Part shown: positions 1-10,019 of the stretch, one piece after another | Layout: each line of letters opens with the position of its first letter | How positions within the stretch are numbered: position 1 is the first letter of the stretch | Assembly: GCA_902512685.1 (NCBI GenBank) | Contig: CABXKH010000021.1 | Coordinates: forward strand, 1-34,950 | Length of the DNA: 34,950 bases | Source of the DNA: Paracoccaceae bacterium | GTDB lineage: Bacteria > Pseudomonadota > Alphaproteobacteria > Rhodobacterales > Rhodobacteraceae | Reading direction: 5' to 3' | Program-made: the position numbers and the translations under genes | Notes under the pieces: model-generated | The model's database searches: none | What the model was told of the DNA's origin: nothing | What the model saw: only the letters and a program-made list of their open reading frames with translations

Positions 1-11
1 AGGAGGATAAG

Positions 12-506
12 ATGAGCCAGATTGATTATACGCGCGCGGCCAAATATTTTCTGCTGGCAGACTTTGTCAAAGGGTTTGCATTGGGAATGAAGTACTTCTT
101 TGCCCCTAAAGCCACCGTGAACTACCCGCATGAAAAAGGCCCTTTGAGCCCCCGGTTTCGCGGCGAACATGCCTTGCGGCGCTATCCAAACGGTGAAGAG
201 CGCTGCATTGCGTGCAAACTGTGCGAAGCGGTTTGCCCGGCCCAAGCGATTACTATTGATGCCGAACCGCGCGATGACGGCAGCCGCCGCACGACCCGCT
301 ATGACATCGACATGACGAAGTGCATTTACTGCGGATTTTGTCAGGAAGCCTGTCCGGTAGACGCCATTGTTGAAGGCCCGAACTTCGAATTTTCCACCGA
401 AACCCGTGAAGAGCTTTTCTATAATAAAGAAAAGCTCTTGGAAAACGGCGACCGCTGGGAATCTGAAATCGCCCGCAATCTTGAAATGGATGCACCCTAC
501 CGATGA
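12..506 (+). CDS. nuoI: NADH-quinone oxidoreductase subunit I (2x[4Fe-4S] ferredoxin-like subunit)
   Basis: This is the complex I peripheral-arm subunit that carries two [4Fe-4S] clusters (N6a/N6b) and passes electrons from NADH towards the quinone site. Two classic CxxCxxCxxxCP motifs are visible: C65, C68, C71 and C75, then C104, C107, C110 and C114. The 164-residue length is normal for alphaproteobacterial NuoI. The start is fixed by a perfect AGGAGG at bases 1-6, five bases before ATG. It is the first of six consecutive nuo genes; nuoA-H presumably lie upstream, outside the window. A 115-base gap follows before nuoJ, and no gene is seen in it. Identification is secure. Confidence 0.97.
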   Translation: MSQIDYTRAAKYFLLADFVKGFALGMKYFFAPKATVNYPHEKGPLSPRFRGEHALRRYPNGEERCIACKLCEAVCPAQAITIDAEPRDDGSRRTTRYDIDMTKCIYCGFCQEACPVDAIVEGPNFEFSTETREELFYNKEKLLENGDRWESEIARNLEMDAPYR

Positions 507-621
507 TAGATATTTTCCGCCCCAATTCAAAAGGCTTTATACGCTCGCAAGACCCTGCGGGTACAGCTTGGTCTTTTGCGAGATCATTTCTGGTGAGCGG
601 AAACAAAGAGGACAACCAATC

Positions 622-1230
622 ATGAGCGTTTTGAGCTTTACCTTCTATCTGTTTGCTGTTTGCGTCATTGTTGGCGGTCTATTTACTGTTATCAGTCGCA
701 ATCCGGTTCACTCGGTGCTTTGGTTGATCCTGTCATTTCTATCGTCAGCAGGTCTCTTTGTGCTGTTGGGGGCCGAATTTGTCGCGATGCTGCTGGTGAT
801 TGTCTATGTTGGCGCCGTTGCGGTGCTATTTTTGTTTGTTGTCATGATGTTGGATGTGGATTTTGCACAGCTCAAAGCGGAAATGGCGCGCTATCTACCG
901 CTGGGACTTTTGATCGGTGTCGTGCTGTTGATGCAATTGGGAATGGCTTTTGGAAACTGGACCGCATCTGAGGGCGCCGAAGCAGCCCGCGCCGCCGTAG
1001 CGCCTGTGGATACCCATAATACCGCCGCTTTGGGGCTATTGATCTATGATCGCTACTTTTTGCTGTTTCAACTCGCTGGCCTGATCCTTTTGGTGGCGAT
1101 GGTTGGGGCAATTGTGCTGACGCTTCGCCATCGCAAGCATGTCAAACGCCAGGATGTGCTGGCCCAAATGTACCGCGATCCGGCGACAGCGATGGAACTA
1201 AAAGACGTCAAACCGGGGCAGGGGCTTTGA
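622..1230 (+). CDS. nuoJ: NADH-quinone oxidoreductase subunit J
   Basis: This is a membrane-arm subunit of complex I next to the quinone/proton-coupling region. The 202-residue protein starts with a hydrophobic helix and has further membrane segments near residues 30-50, 55-80, 90-112 and 140-165. The stretch [19 protein letters not shown] is the conserved NuoJ core with its pi-bulge helix. The open frame extends upstream to 367 inside nuoI, but ATG at 622 is chosen because AGAGGA (607-612) lies nine bases before it and the NuoJ homology begins there. It is followed by nuoK after 37 bases. It is assigned to the nuo operon, with no sign of an independent promoter. Confidence 0.96.
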   Translation: MSVLSFTFYLFAVCVIVGGLFTVISRNPVHSVLWLILSFLSSAGLFVLLGAEFVAMLLVIVYVGAVAVLFLFVVMMLDVDFAQLKAEMARYLPLGLLIGVVLLMQLGMAFGNWTASEGAEAARAAVAPVDTHNTAALGLLIYDRYFLLFQLAGLILLVAMVGAIVLTLRHRKHVKRQDVLAQMYRDPATAMELKDVKPGQGL

Positions 1231-1267
1231 GCCTGCGCTGCATAGGACAAGGAAGACCGAGGAAATT

Positions 1268-1573
1268 ATGATTGGTTTAGAACATTACCTGACAGTGGCG
1301 GCCACGCTTTTCGTCATCGGTATCTTTGGGATCTTCCTGAACCGGAAGAATGTCATCATCTTGTTGATGTCGATTGAGCTTATGCTGCTGTCAGTGAACA
1401 TCAATCTTGTCGCCTTTTCCAGTTTTCTTGGCGACTTGGTCGGGCAGGTCTTTACGCTTTTCGTTTTGACCGTCGCAGCGGCAGAGGCGGCTATTGGCTT
1501 GGCTATTCTGGTTGGTTTTTTCCGCAACCGAGGCACTATTGCGGTTGAAGACGTCAATGTGATGAAAGGGTAG
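1268..1573 (+). CDS. nuoK: NADH-quinone oxidoreductase subunit K
   Basis: This is a small membrane subunit of complex I (MrpC-like) that contributes to the proton path in the membrane arm. At 101 residues it has the exact usual family length, with three transmembrane helices. The conserved acidic residues in helices two and three are in [17 protein letters not shown] and in the alanine-rich [12 protein letters not shown] segment. A GAGGA element at 1259-1263 precedes the ATG. Its stop is six bases from the nuoL start, which implies close translational coupling. Nothing unusual is seen. Confidence 0.96.
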   Translation: MIGLEHYLTVAATLFVIGIFGIFLNRKNVIILLMSIELMLLSVNINLVAFSSFLGDLVGQVFTLFVLTVAAAEAAIGLAILVGFFRNRGTIAVEDVNVMKG

Positions 1574-1579
1574 GCAAAG

Positions 1580-3742
1580 ATGGAACATATCATTCTCTTT
1601 GCCCCGTTCATTGGGGCGCTTATTGGTGGCTTTGGCTGGCGGTTTATTGGCGAAACGGGCGCCCAGGTGGTGACCACGGGGTTGCTGTTCCTGTCCTGCT
1701 TTCTGAGCTGGATTGTTTTTCTAACCCTCGATGCGGGTACGCAGCATATTGAAATTTTGCGGTGGATTGAAAGCGGTGCGTTAAGTACCAACTGGTCAAT
1801 CCGTTTGGATCGCATGACAGCCATTATGCTGATCGTGGTCACAACAGTGTCCGCGCTGGTGCACCTTTATAGCTTTGGCTACATGGATCACGATCCTCAG
1901 TGGAAAGACGGCGAAAGCTATAAGCCAAGGTTCTTTGCTTACCTTTCGTTTTTCACCTTTGCAATGTTGATGCTGGTAACCTCTGACAATCTGTTGCAGA
2001 TGTTTTTTGGGTGGGAAGGCGTGGGCGTGGCCTCATATCTGCTGATCGGTTTCTACTACCGCAAACCCAGCGCCAACGCCGCAGCGATCAAAGCCTTTGT
2101 GGTTAACCGTGTCGGAGACTTTGGGTTTGCGCTTGGTATTTTCGGGCTTTTTTACCTGACTGACAGCATCAAACTAGACGATGTTTTTGCAGCTGCGCCG
2201 CAGCTGGCGGAAACCCAATTGCATTTCCTGTGGACCGAATGGAATGCGGCTAATCTATTAGCCTTTTTGCTTTTTATTGGCGCTATGGGAAAATCAGCAC
2301 AGCTGTTTTTGCACACATGGCTGCCCGATGCGATGGAAGGGCCGACACCGGTTTCGGCTTTGATCCACGCAGCAACCATGGTGACAGCGGGCGTCTTTTT
2401 GGTCTGCCGGATGTCACCGCTGATGGAATACGCGCCTGCAGCGCTTAGTTTTGTGACCATAGTTGGTGCCTTCACCGCGTTTTTTGCTGCCACCGTGGGG
2501 CTTGTTCAAAACGATATCAAACGGGTGATTGCCTATTCAACGTGCTCGCAGCTTGGCTATATGTTTGTTGCTGCGGGTGTTGGGGTTTATTCGGTGGCGA
2601 TGTTCCATCTTTTCACCCACGCATTTTTCAAAGCCATGCTGTTTTTGGGGGCCGGATCGGTCATTCATGCCATGCACCATGAACAAGACATGCGTAACTA
2701 TGGCGGGCTGCGCAAAAAAATCCCGTATACGTTTGGCGCAATGATGATCGGGACTTTGGCTATTACCGGCGTAGGAATACCGCTGACCCATATCGGCTTT
2801 GCAGGCTTTTTATCCAAAGACGCAGTGATTGAAAGCGCTTGGGCCGGCACGGCCGGCGGCGGCGCCTTCTGGCTTTTGGTGGTCGCGGCACTGTTTACAT
2901 CGTTCTACAGCTGGCGGCTTATATTCATGACATTCTATGGAACGCCGCGCGGCGATGCGCACACCCATGATCACGCGCATGAAAGCCCGAAGGTCATGTT
3001 GATACCGCTTGGTGTGTTGGCGCTTGGTGCTGTCTTTTCAGGTATGATCTGGTACGGCAGCTTTTTTGGTGATCATTCGCAGGTCAATAAGTTCTTTGGA
3101 ATTCCGGATCATCACGTGGAAGCTAGCCATGACGAGGGTCATGACGATGAGCATAGCGCAGCATCCGGCGATCACGGCGCCGCCCATGATGATAAGGCGC
3201 ACGATGATAAGGCGCACGAAAGCGATGCGCATGCAGATGCCGGGCATCACGACAAAGCGCATGCCGCCGATGACTTGCATCCAGCAGCGCCAGAAGGGGC
3301 TATCTTTATGGGCCCAGACAACCATGTCATGGACGAGGCGCACCATGCACCCACTTGGGTCAAAGTCAGCCCCTTTGTGGCCATGCTAATCGGATTTATA
3401 ACCGCGTTCTGGTTTTATATATGGGATCCTAAAATGCCCGCGCGTTTGGCCGATAACAATCGACCTCTTTATCTGTTTTTGCTGAACAAATGGTACTTTG
3501 ACGAGATTTATGATGCGATTTTTGTGCGGCCGGCAAAAGCCGTGGGGCGGTTTCTTTGGCGCCGGGGTGATGGCGGCGTCATTGACGGGACAATCAATGG
3601 AATTGCAATGGGTATTGTGCCGTTTTTCACCCGTCTCGCAGGACGGGCACAGTCTGGTTACATCTTTACCTACGCCTTTGCGATGGTCATCGGCATCGTT
3701 GTGCTTGTCACCTGGATGAGCTTTATCGGAGGGGGAAACTGA
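1580..3742 (+). CDS. nuoL: NADH-quinone oxidoreductase subunit L (antiporter-like proton channel)
   Basis: This is the distal antiporter-like subunit of complex I, with the long lateral helix that spans the membrane arm. The 720-residue protein has the Proton_antipo_N region and the main Proton_antipo_M domain. [20 protein letters not shown] carries the essential TM5 glutamate. [20 protein letters not shown] and the lysine in the [11 protein letters not shown] helix are also present. Between the antiporter core and the C-terminal lateral helix there is a hydrophilic insert (residues about 511-567) with 14 histidines and many Asp/Glu, preceded by a shorter HTHDHAH stretch. Its stop at 3740-3742 lies directly before the nuoM ATG at 3744. 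Identification is secure; the role of the insert is unknown. Confidence 0.97.
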   Translation: MEHIILFAPFIGALIGGFGWRFIGETGAQVVTTGLLFLSCFLSWIVFLTLDAGTQHIEILRWIESGALSTNWSIRLDRMTAIMLIVVTTVSALVHLYSFGYMDHDPQWKDGESYKPRFFAYLSFFTFAMLMLVTSDNLLQMFFGWEGVGVASYLLIGFYYRKPSANAAAIKAFVVNRVGDFGFALGIFGLFYLTDSIKLDDVFAAAPQLAETQLHFLWTEWNAANLLAFLLFIGAMGKSAQLFLHTWLPDAMEGPTPVSALIHAATMVTAGVFLVCRMSPLMEYAPAALSFVTIVGAFTAFFAATVGLVQNDIKRVIAYSTCSQLGYMFVAAGVGVYSVAMFHLFTHAFFKAMLFLGAGSVIHAMHHEQDMRNYGGLRKKIPYTFGAMMIGTLAITGVGIPLTHIGFAGFLSKDAVIESAWAGTAGGGAFWLLVVAALFTSFYSWRLIFMTFYGTPRGDAHTHDHAHESPKVMLIPLGVLALGAVFSGMIWYGSFFGDHSQVNKFFGIPDHHVEASHDEGHDDEHSAASGDHGAAHDDKAHDDKAHESDAHADAGHHDKAHAADDLHPAAPEGAIFMGPDNHVMDEAHHAPTWVKVSPFVAMLIGFITAFWFYIWDPKMPARLADNNRPLYLFLLNKWYFDEIYDAIFVRPAKAVGRFLWRRGDGGVIDGTINGIAMGIVPFFTRLAGRAQSGYIFTYAFAMVIGIVVLVTWMSFIGGGN
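3188..3217 (+). repeat. 15-bp tandem duplication inside the nuoL His-rich linker
   Basis: Two perfect, adjacent 15-base copies of GATGATAAGGCGCAC lie at 3188-3202 and 3203-3217. They encode repeated Asp-Asp-Lys-Ala-His in frame. Variant units (KAH, DAH, GHH) continue on both sides, so the linker appears to grow by in-frame slippage. Confidence 0.85.
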
Positions 3743-3743
3743 T

Positions 3744-5291
3744 ATGGATAGTTTACTCCTGTCAATCGTTACATTTGCCCCGGCTCTTTCCGCCGTGATT
3801 TTGTTAATATTTGCCCGCGGCGAAGACGAAGCTGCCGCGCTTGTTGCAAAACGCTTTGCGCTATTTGCCACCGGTGCAACCTTTTTGATCTCACTGTTGA
3901 TCCTGGCCCAGTTTAACCCCGCCGATCCCGGTTTTCAGATGGTGGAAGAGGCCGAATGGCTGCTTGGCCTGCAATACAAAATGGGCGTGGACGGGATTAG
4001 CATTTTATTCGTCATGCTGACCACGTTTATGATGCCATTGGTTATTGCGGCCTCATGGGGTGTTAAAACCCGCGTCAAGGAATACATGATCGCCTTCTTG
4101 CTGCTCGAAACGCTGATGCTTGGCGTCTTTATGGCTTTGGATCTGGTGCTATTTTATCTGTTCTTCGAAGCAGGCCTTATTCCAATGTTCCTGATTATAG
4201 GCATTTGGGGCGGCTCTGACCGGGTGTATGCGTCGTTCAAGTTTTTCCTTTATACCTTCTTAGGGTCGGTTTTGATGCTGATTGCGATGATCGCAATGTT
4301 TGCACAGGCCGGAACGACGGACATTCCAACTTTGATGATCCATGAATTTGATTTTGCTGATATGAATGTGCTCGGCATTCATGTTGTGGGCGGAATGCAA
4401 ACCCTGATGTTCTTGGCCTTTTTTGCCAGCTTTGCGGTTAAAATGCCCATGTGGCCGGTGCACACTTGGCTGCCCGATGCACACGTTCAGGCGCCCACCG
4501 CTGGATCAGTAGTGCTGGCTGCGATCCTTTTGAAAATGGGCGGATATGGATTTTTGCGCTTTAGTTTGCCGATGTTCCCAGTGGGCTCTGAGGTGATGAC
4601 AAACTTCGTGTTTGTGCTCTCGGCTATTGCCATTGTCTATACCTCTTTGGTGGCTTTGGTGCAGGAAGATATGAAAAAGCTCATAGCCTATTCCTCGGTT
4701 GCACACATGGGATATGTCACAATGGGCATTTTTGCGGCCAATCAGCAGGGCATTGACGGCGCTATTTTCCAAATGCTCAGCCACGGCTTTATCTCGGGGG
4801 CGCTGTTTTTATGTGTTGGTGTGATCTATGATCGGATGCATACCCGCGAAATTGATGCCTATGGCGGTCTGGTCAACCGGATGCCCGCCTATGCGGCGAT
4901 CTTTATGCTGTTCACCATGGCCAATGTGGGACTGCCTGGCACCTCTGGTTTTGTTGGCGAGTTTTTGACGCTGGTGGGTATTTTCAAAGTGAACACTTGG
5001 GTTGCCCTCTTTGCAACATCCGGCGTTATCTTATCCGCAGCCTATGCGCTGTGGCTGTATCGCCGCGTTGTGATGGGTGATCTGATTAAAGAGAGCTTGC
5101 GCAGTATCACGGATATGAGCTTTCGCGAACGGGTTGTCTTTGCCCCGCTGGTGGTGATGACGATACTGCTTGGGGTTTACCCTGCTCTGGTCTTGGACCT
5201 GATCGGGCCTTCGGTAGAAGCTCTGGTTTCGAACTATCAAACCGCATTACTGGATGCTGGACGCGGCACCCAGATTGCCGCCTCGCATTAA
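3744..5291 (+). CDS. nuoM: NADH-quinone oxidoreductase subunit M (antiporter-like)
   Basis: This is the second of three antiporter-like proton-pumping subunits in the complex I membrane arm. The 515-residue protein has about 14 membrane helices. The essential TM5 glutamate is E142 in [11 protein letters not shown]. The conserved [20 protein letters not shown] segment carries the TM7/8 lysine and histidine. [19 protein letters not shown] is the broken-helix region typical of the family. A strong GGAGGGGG (3728-3735) precedes the ATG nine bases later. It sits between nuoL and nuoN in the standard order. Nothing is odd. Confidence 0.97.
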   Translation: MDSLLLSIVTFAPALSAVILLIFARGEDEAAALVAKRFALFATGATFLISLLILAQFNPADPGFQMVEEAEWLLGLQYKMGVDGISILFVMLTTFMMPLVIAASWGVKTRVKEYMIAFLLLETLMLGVFMALDLVLFYLFFEAGLIPMFLIIGIWGGSDRVYASFKFFLYTFLGSVLMLIAMIAMFAQAGTTDIPTLMIHEFDFADMNVLGIHVVGGMQTLMFLAFFASFAVKMPMWPVHTWLPDAHVQAPTAGSVVLAAILLKMGGYGFLRFSLPMFPVGSEVMTNFVFVLSAIAIVYTSLVALVQEDMKKLIAYSSVAHMGYVTMGIFAANQQGIDGAIFQMLSHGFISGALFLCVGVIYDRMHTREIDAYGGLVNRMPAYAAIFMLFTMANVGLPGTSGFVGEFLTLVGIFKVNTWVALFATSGVILSAAYALWLYRRVVMGDLIKESLRSITDMSFRERVVFAPLVVMTILLGVYPALVLDLIGPSVEALVSNYQTALLDAGRGTQIAASH

Positions 5292-5308
5292 TTAGGAGAT
5301 GAAGGCAA

Positions 5309-6751
5309 ATGATCCAAGCTGATCTGAATATCATCCTGCCAGAGGTTATCCTTTCGCTTTATGCGATGCTGGCTCTGGTTGGTGCGGTTTATTCTGGAAA
5401 AGATAAACTTGCCCCCTTACTTGTCTGGCTGACGGCCGGATTATTCGCGCTCTTGGCTTTTTGGATTGCAGGCTCAACCGGGCCAAGCCAAACCGCCTTT
5501 GGCGGGATGTTTGTCGACGACGGGTTTGCCCGGTTTGCCAAAATCATGATCCTTATTTCCGCGGCGGTTGTCTTGGTCATGAGCCAAGAGTATATGCTGC
5601 GCCGTAACTTGCTGCGCTTTGAATACCCATTGCTGATCGCTCTTGCTCTGGTTGGCATGATGATGATGGTATCGGCGGGCGATTTAATGTCGCTTTATAT
5701 GGGGCTAGAACTACAATCTCTATCGCTTTATGTGATTGCATCCTTGCGCCGCGATAGCGTGAAATCAACGGAAGCCGGCCTTAAATACTTCGTCCTTGGG
5801 GCGTTATCTTCGGGCTTGCTGCTGTATGGTGCCTCGCTGTGCTATGGGTATTCTGGCACGACCCTCTTTTCTGGTATAATTGCCGCTGCCGGGGATCATC
5901 ATGCGCCGCTTGGACTATTGCTTGGCTTGGTGCTGATCAGCTCTGGGCTTGCCTTTAAGGTTTCGGCTGTGCCCTTCCACATGTGGACCCCGGATGTCTA
6001 TGAAGGTGCGCCAACGCCGATCACTGCATTTTTCGCAACAGCTCCAAAGGTTGCTGCCATTGGGCTTTTTGCACGGGTAATGCATGATGCCTTTGGCGGG
6101 ATTACTGCCGATTGGCAACAGATCATCGCTCTGCTGTCGTTGCTTTCGATGTTTCTGGGATCTATCGCCGCGATTGGACAAACCAATATCAAGCGGCTGA
6201 TGGCCTACTCTTCGATTGCCCATATGGGTTATGCATTGATGGGCCTAGCGGCCGGTACAGCCTTTGGTATTCAGGCCTTGCTCATCTATATGGCTATTTA
6301 TGTAACAATGAGCATTGGAACCTTTGCCTTTATCTTGCTGATGGAAAAAGATGGCCAACCGGTGACAGATATTTCTGCGCTGCACATGTTGTCACGCGCG
6401 CATCCGGGACGGGCCATAGCCATGTTGGTGTTGCTCTTTAGTCTTGCAGGCGTTCCGCCCATGGTTGGCTTTTTTGGCAAGCTGTACGTTTTGCGGGCCG
6501 CTTATGATGCAGGCCTTGCATGGTTGGCGCTGGCCGGAGTTATTGCATCGGTTATCGGGGCATTTTATTATCTTAGAATTGTCTTCTATATGTACTTTGG
6601 CGATGATCAGGATGATAATTTGGACCGCACAAGAGCGCCGGTTTTACAAACTGTTTTATTTGTATCCGCCCTGATCATGGTGGTTGGTATTGCAAACTTG
6701 TTTGGCATCGAAGGGGCTGCAGAAGCCGCAGCCGCAACACTTGTCCGCTAA
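5309..6751 (+). CDS. nuoN: NADH-quinone oxidoreductase subunit N (antiporter-like)
   Basis: This is the antiporter-like subunit closest to the quinone-binding part of the membrane arm. The 480-residue protein has about 14 helices. [15 protein letters not shown] carries the TM5 glutamate. [23 protein letters not shown] and [20 protein letters not shown] are signature blocks of the Proton_antipo_M family. AGGAG at 5293-5297 and GAAGG just before the ATG are both possible ribosome sites. The end of the gene overlaps the most likely start of birA (TTG at 6741), so the accessory genes downstream are probably read from the same transcript. Confidence 0.97.
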   Translation: MIQADLNIILPEVILSLYAMLALVGAVYSGKDKLAPLLVWLTAGLFALLAFWIAGSTGPSQTAFGGMFVDDGFARFAKIMILISAAVVLVMSQEYMLRRNLLRFEYPLLIALALVGMMMMVSAGDLMSLYMGLELQSLSLYVIASLRRDSVKSTEAGLKYFVLGALSSGLLLYGASLCYGYSGTTLFSGIIAAAGDHHAPLGLLLGLVLISSGLAFKVSAVPFHMWTPDVYEGAPTPITAFFATAPKVAAIGLFARVMHDAFGGITADWQQIIALLSLLSMFLGSIAAIGQTNIKRLMAYSSIAHMGYALMGLAAGTAFGIQALLIYMAIYVTMSIGTFAFILLMEKDGQPVTDISALHMLSRAHPGRAIAMLVLLFSLAGVPPMVGFFGKLYVLRAAYDAGLAWLALAGVIASVIGAFYYLRIVFYMYFGDDQDDNLDRTRAPVLQTVLFVSALIMVVGIANLFGIEGAAEAAAATLVR

Positions 6752-7493
6752 CTTTCCACTCGGATATAACAAACATGTGCTGGCAACAGTGGATAGCACC
6801 AATGCAGAGGCCACACGCATTGCAGGCTCTTTATCATCACCTACGTGGATTTTGGGACTGAATCAAACCGACGGACGCGGGCGCGGCGGTCGCCAATGGG
6901 CCGACCCGACGGGTAATTTTGCCGCCACGCTGGTTTTGTTTCCTGATGATCCCCTCCAAACCCGTGTTTTGCGTTCTTTTGTGGCTGCTGTGGCCCTTTT
7001 TGATGCCTTGGTTGCGCTCACCGGTCGGGCCGAGGCGTTTTCACTAAAATGGCCAAATGATGTGCTGCTTAATGGCGCGAAACTTGCGGGTATATTGCTG
7101 GAAACTATTCCGCTGTCTGCAGGGCGCTCGGCCTTGGCGATCGGAGTGGGGGTCAACCTTGTTGAAACGCCTTCCTTATCCCAACTTGCTTCAGGGTCCA
7201 TGCCGCCTGTATCGCTGAAAGGCGTGACAGGAACCACTGTGATAGCAGAAGAATTTCTAGAATTTCTGGCCGCGTCCTATGCCGCCTGCGAAGAGCAGTT
7301 TGCCACCTTTGGTTTTGAGCCTATTCGCCGTGCATGGCTGGCCCGTGCCGCCCGTTTGGGCGAGTCGATGACTGCCCGCAGCGCGCAGAGCGAAATAAGC
7401 GGAATATTTGACACCATCGACGAGACAGGGCATTTGATCCTAAACACGGCGCACGGCAAAAAGGCCATTGCGGCGGCTGATGTGTTCTTTTAA
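6741..7493 (+). CDS. birA: Biotin-[acetyl-CoA-carboxylase] ligase, monofunctional
   Basis: This enzyme activates biotin with ATP and attaches it to carrier lysines such as the carboxylase BCCP. The BPL catalytic signature is present: [11 protein letters not shown] (residues about 43-53), KWPNDV (103-108) and KLAGILLET (114-122). There is no N-terminal winged helix, so it should not act as a biotin-operon repressor. An open frame continues upstream to 6684 inside nuoN, but TTG at 6741 is preferred because it gives the usual SxNFPxGY start and a normal length of 250 residues. No strong ribosome site is visible, and the 11-base overlap with nuoN suggests re-initiation. The start is less certain than the function. 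Confidence 0.9.
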   Translation: MSANFPLGYNKHVLATVDSTNAEATRIAGSLSSPTWILGLNQTDGRGRGGRQWADPTGNFAATLVLFPDDPLQTRVLRSFVAAVALFDALVALTGRAEAFSLKWPNDVLLNGAKLAGILLETIPLSAGRSALAIGVGVNLVETPSLSQLASGSMPPVSLKGVTGTTVIAEEFLEFLAASYAACEEQFATFGFEPIRRAWLARAARLGESMTARSAQSEISGIFDTIDETGHLILNTAHGKKAIAAADVFF

Positions 7494-7504
7494 GGGAAAA
7501 ACTG

Positions 7505-8272
7505 ATGTTACTGACGATTGATTGCGGGAACACCAACACCATATTTTCCATATGGGATGGGGATAAGTTCGTTGCCACTTGGCGCACCGTCACAGAGCAT
7601 CAGCGCACCGCAGATCAATATTTCGTTTGGCTGACGACTTTGATGAACGCCCAGAAATTATGTGCAGATATATCTGAAGTGGTCGTGGCCTCATCCGTCC
7701 CTAAAGTCGTTTTTAATCTACGGGTGCTATGCGACCGCTACTTTAATTGCCGACCCTTGGTGGTGGGCAAGCCTGAGTGCAATCTGCCAGTGGCACCACG
7801 CGTTGATCCGGGCACAAAGATTGGTCCGGACCGTCTGGCCAATGTCGCAGGCGCCTTTGAGCGCCATGGAGGCAATTGTGTGGTGGTTGATTTTGGCACC
7901 GCGACCAATTTTGATATGGTGGCCGAAGATGGTGCTTATATAGGCGGTATTATTGCGCCGGGGGTAAACCTAAGTCTTGAAGCATTGCACCTTGGCACGG
8001 CCGCTTTGCCCCATGTTGATATTACCCAGCCCGAAAAAGTGATAGGCACCAATACCATCGCCTGTATCCAATCGGGTGTTTTCTGGGGGTATACCGGCCT
8101 GATCCAAGGGCTGGTTGATCGCACAAGAGAAGAATATGGAAAACCACTGGCGGTGATCGGCACGGGTGGGCTGGCGCCGCTTTTTGCTCAGGTCAGCGGC
8201 CTTTTTGATTTTATCGAGGATGATCTGACCAGCTTTGGGCTAACTGTAATCCACAAATATAATAAAGGATAA
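7505..8272 (+). CDS. coaX: Type III pantothenate kinase
   Basis: This enzyme phosphorylates pantothenate, the first step of CoA synthesis, by the CoaX fold of the ASKHA superfamily. The N-terminal phosphate motif LLTIDCGNTNT (D6) is visible, along with GPDR (107-110) and the second acidic motif VVDFGTATNFD (D129). The later GGIIAPGVNLS block and the GTGGLAPLF adenosine-side motif are also present. The length of 255 residues is normal. It starts 11 bases after birA with AAGGGA before the ATG and ends eight bases before RNase J. With birA it forms a cofactor pair behind complex I. Confidence 0.95.
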   Translation: MLLTIDCGNTNTIFSIWDGDKFVATWRTVTEHQRTADQYFVWLTTLMNAQKLCADISEVVVASSVPKVVFNLRVLCDRYFNCRPLVVGKPECNLPVAPRVDPGTKIGPDRLANVAGAFERHGGNCVVVDFGTATNFDMVAEDGAYIGGIIAPGVNLSLEALHLGTAALPHVDITQPEKVIGTNTIACIQSGVFWGYTGLIQGLVDRTREEYGKPLAVIGTGGLAPLFAQVSGLFDFIEDDLTSFGLTVIHKYNKG

Positions 8273-8280
8273 AAATACAT

Positions 8281-9948
8281 ATGAGCAGTGATCGTTTGAT
8301 CTATTTGCCACTTGGCGGAGCTGGTGAAATTGGCATGAATGCCTATGTTTACGGATATGGACCGGTCGGGCAAGAGCGGTTGATTGTTGTCGACCTAGGC
8401 GTGACATTTCCAGATATGGATGGCACCCCCGGTGTTGATTTGATTTTGCCCGATATTGCGTGGTTGAAAGAACGTCGCAACCAGATCGAAGCGATATTTA
8501 TCACCCATGCCCATGAAGACCATGTTGGAGCGCTCGGTCATCTTTGGAACGATCTGGGTGCGCCGGTCTTTGCGCGCGCGTTTACTGCCAATATAGCGCG
8601 GCGGAAAATGGACGAGTTTGACCATTCTGAAAAAGCCATTACGACTGCAAAAAAATGGCCCGATACCATTCAAGCGGGTCCCTTTGAAGTGGGTTTTCTG
8701 CCCATATCGCATTCTATCCCCGAAAGCAGTGCTTTGGTAATCGACACTCCCGAAGGCAGGTTGATCCACAGTGGGGACTTTAAACTTGATGAAACACCCG
8801 TGGTGGGCGAGCCGTTTGATGCAGAGCTGTGGGCCGAGGTTGCAAAGAGCGGTGTGAAAGCGCTTATTTGCGATAGTACAAATGTATTCTCAACCCATGA
8901 AGGCCGATCCGAGGCCAGTCTGGCCCAAGACATCGAAGAGCTGATCTCAAACGCGCCAAACATGGTAGTTGCGACAACCTTTGCCAGCAATGTCGCGCGG
9001 GTTAAAACCCTTGCTGACGCGGGCGTGCGCGCCGGCCGCTCGATCTGCCTGATGGGGCGGGCCATGCGCCGCATGATTGAAGCCGCGCTTGAAACCGGGG
9101 TTCTTACTGATTTTCCAACGGTTGTCAGCAGTGAAGATGCACAGCAAATCCCCCGTCAGGACCTGATGCTTTTGGTCACCGGCAGCCAAGGCGAACGCCG
9201 TGCGGCCAGTGCACAGCTTGCCAATGGCAAGTTTCAGGGTATCAAGCTTAAAGAAGGGGATCTTTTCCTATTTTCGTCAAAAACAATTCCCGGCAATGAG
9301 CGCGGTGTAATCCGGATTATCAATCAGTTTTCTGAAATGGGCGTTGATGTGGTTGATGATGATTCCGGGCTCTATCATGTCTCGGGGCATGCCAACCGGC
9401 CGGATTTGCAAAAAATTCATTCTCTTGTGCAACCGCAGATGATTATTCCCATGCATGGTGAGCACCGCCATTTGCGCGAGCACAGTAAACTGGCGACGCA
9501 AAGCGGTATTAGTTCGGTTATCTGCGTCAATGGTATGATGCTTGATTTGTCAGGCAACGCCCCAAAGGTGGCTGAATATATTGAAACTGGGCGGCGCTAT
9601 TTAGACGGCTCGGTTCAGGTGGGCGCGCTGGACGGCGTGGTGCGAAATCGCATCCGAATGGCATTAAACGGTCATGTTGTGGTTAATGTCATTTTAGATG
9701 AAGACAATGAAATGCTCGGAGAGCCATGGGCAGAAATTAGCGGTCTGGCGGAAATTGGGGTGTCTTCCGCGCCTTTGGTTGATGCTTTGGAAGAAGACCT
9801 TAGTCAGTATATTGGCCGCGCTGGCAGAAAAACCAAAGCGGATGATGATGCGTTGGAAAAAGAAGTGAAGCGCATCGCGCGGCAAACATGTTTTTCGGAA
9901 ATTGGTAAAAAACCCGAAGTGACCGTGATCGTCAGCCGGCTGATGTAA
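8281..9948 (+). CDS. rnj: Ribonuclease J
   Basis: This is a metallo-beta-lactamase/beta-CASP ribonuclease with 5'-3' exonuclease and endonuclease activity in mRNA decay and rRNA maturation. The zinc-binding motif HAHEDH is at 76-81, followed by H144 in PISHSIPES and D166 in HSGDFKLD. The beta-CASP part shows STNVFSTHEGRSE and the C-terminal VSGHANRPDL and PMHGEHRHL histidines. The 555-residue length matches alphaproteobacterial RNase J. AAAGGA precedes the ATG and only eight bases separate it from coaX. It converges on the rhlE helicase gene on the opposite strand, and RNase J and helicases are frequent partners in RNA turnover. Confidence 0.95.
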   Translation: MSSDRLIYLPLGGAGEIGMNAYVYGYGPVGQERLIVVDLGVTFPDMDGTPGVDLILPDIAWLKERRNQIEAIFITHAHEDHVGALGHLWNDLGAPVFARAFTANIARRKMDEFDHSEKAITTAKKWPDTIQAGPFEVGFLPISHSIPESSALVIDTPEGRLIHSGDFKLDETPVVGEPFDAELWAEVAKSGVKALICDSTNVFSTHEGRSEASLAQDIEELISNAPNMVVATTFASNVARVKTLADAGVRAGRSICLMGRAMRRMIEAALETGVLTDFPTVVSSEDAQQIPRQDLMLLVTGSQGERRAASAQLANGKFQGIKLKEGDLFLFSSKTIPGNERGVIRIINQFSEMGVDVVDDDSGLYHVSGHANRPDLQKIHSLVQPQMIIPMHGEHRHLREHSKLATQSGISSVICVNGMMLDLSGNAPKVAEYIETGRRYLDGSVQVGALDGVVRNRIRMALNGHVVVNVILDEDNEMLGEPWAEISGLAEIGVSSAPLVDALEEDLSQYIGRAGRKTKADDDALEKEVKRIARQTCFSEIGKKPEVTVIVSRLM

Positions 9949-9986
9949 CGCAGCTATCCGCGGTTTTTATTAGGCAAGATGACTGT

Positions 9987-10019
9987 ACCGGCGGTGAAAA
10001 GATTAATTTGCCCGCCGGT
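9987..10019. repeat. Inverted repeat between convergent rnj and rhlE (possible bidirectional terminator)
   Basis: ACCGGCGG at 9987-9994 and its perfect complement CCGCCGGT at 10012-10019 are separated by 17 bases. The right arm lies in the last codons of rhlE and the loop contains the rhlE stop codon. There is no U-tract on either strand, so it is at best a weak terminator or an RNA-stabilising stem. Confidence 0.4.

Noticed and set aside
1285-1842. 185-residue open frame antisense to nuoK/nuoL
   Set aside because: It is a shadow of two certain genes, with composition typical of antisense frames and no family signal.
3066-3389. Met/Thr/Ile-rich frame within nuoL
   Set aside because: It is an out-of-frame reading of the His-rich repeat of nuoL, with no independent ribosome site or homology.
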